Shown piece after piece: positions 63,801 through 64,000 of a stretch of 64,000 nucleotides of DNA. How positions within the stretch are numbered: position 1 is the stretch's first letter; every line of letters starts with the position of its first letter. Below the pieces are notes generated by a model. It did not search any database, was not told where the DNA came from, and was given only the letters and a program-made list of their open reading frames with translations. Position numbers and translations under genes: made by a program. Source of the stretch: JAJZAM01 sp027391075 (lineage in GTDB: Bacteria; Actinomycetota; Acidimicrobiia; Acidimicrobiales; Palsa-688); contig DAHYHI010000071.1 in NCBI GenBank assembly GCA_027391075.1, positions 186,001 to 250,000 of the forward strand, in the 5' to 3' direction.

Positions 63801-64000
63801 TTAGTGCTCCTCCTCTATCGCGAACTGGTAGTAGAGGATCGTGAGGAGGGCAAAGATGAAGGCTTGGATTACCCCGATGAACATGTCAAAGAGCTTCCAC
63901 AGGGGCGTGAAGATCAAGCTAGCCGGGGCGAACTGAAGTGGGAAGCTGATCAACAGAGCGATCATGATCCCGCCTGAGAAAAGGTTCCCAAAAAGCCGGA
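63801..64000 (-). CDS. atpB: ATP synthase Fo a subunit (C-terminal part only)
   Basis: The last ~66 codons are visible: RLFGNLFSGGIMIALLISF at the window edge, then LWKLFDMFIGVIQAFIFALLTILYYQFAIEEEH and TAA. The first visible Arg is the conserved stator Arg that faces the c-ring Glu (E. coli Arg210). The 5' end lies outside. First visible gene of the atp operon. Confidence 0.95.
   Translation of the reverse strand, partial: RLFGNLFSGGIMIALLISFPLQFAPASLIFTPLWKLFDMFIGVIQAFIFALLTILYYQFAIEEEH

Overview
This window comes from a high-GC Gram-positive chromosome, most likely an actinomycete-lineage bacterium (Actinomycetota) and perhaps an Acidimicrobiia relative. The lineage is inferred from several things together: a long actinobacterial-type ATP synthase delta subunit, the GlgE alpha-glucan pathway, a HadA/HadB-like pair of MaoC dehydratases, a PASTA-domain Ser/Thr kinase, many GTG/TTG starts, frequent 4-base ATGA/GTGA gene overlaps, and many apparently leaderless genes. 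Nothing here looks like a prophage, insertion sequence, CRISPR array, rRNA or tRNA; it is dense chromosomal coding sequence with only one gap over 300 bases (1592-1909, the ilvB leader).

Layout. 1-3592: branched-chain amino acid genes ilvB (cut by the window edge) and ilvD, with a leader-peptide attenuator between them. 3619-5918: a cytochrome P450 and two MaoC-type dehydratases. 5951-9929: gatC-gatA-gatB plus a secreted HNH-motif lipoprotein. 10053-12283: an SCP2-type protein and a Uup-like ABC-F ATPase. 12408-17144: a COG1964-type radical SAM enzyme (the family that contains archaeal tetraether synthase Tes/MJ0619), a methyltransferase, a CDP-alcohol phosphotransferase-motif protein and a phytoene-desaturase-like flavoprotein. 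17155-22070: an NrtS-like small membrane protein and a zinc-finger anti-sigma-like protein, divergent from an ECF sigma / anti-sigma / flavoprotein reductase / cyclopropane-synthase-like methyltransferase / acyl-ACP desaturase operon. 22153-30941: a hypothetical protein, a Rieske oxygenase, a VOC protein, a PAS-GGDEF-EAL protein, a ketoacyl synthase and a PASTA kinase. 31013-36394: ligA, mnmA, a cysteine desulfurase and galT. 36384-46267: glgE-treS-mak-glgB with divergent glgP. 46254-57607: meaB, an M20 peptidase, a zinc-ribbon acidic protein, a UDP-galactopyranose-mutase-like flavoprotein, a GT39-like glycosyltransferase, glpX, a 2H-phosphoesterase/GNAT fusion, glyA and a WecA-like transferase. 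57659-64000: the F1Fo ATP synthase operon atpB(partial)-E-F-H-A-G-D-C on the minus strand.

How it fits together. The most interesting stretch is 12.4-22.1 kb. Two neighbouring gene sets both look devoted to changing membrane lipids, and the second is headed by an ECF sigma factor whose promoter matches GGAAT-N18-GTT. That element is part of an 18-bp palindrome that could also drive the opposite operon. A second theme is start-site grammar: at eleven starts a TANNNT-type hexamer sits exactly 6 nt before the start codon, which implies leaderless mRNAs and fixes several start codons (gatC, glpX, the GT39 protein, the CFA-like methyltransferase). The same grammar reveals two short leaderless ORFs: a Leu/Val/Ile-rich leader peptide before ilvB and a short ORF coupled to galT. 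The carbohydrate block is a complete trehalose-to-glycogen route (TreS, Mak, GlgE, GlgB) with a phosphorylase for breakdown.
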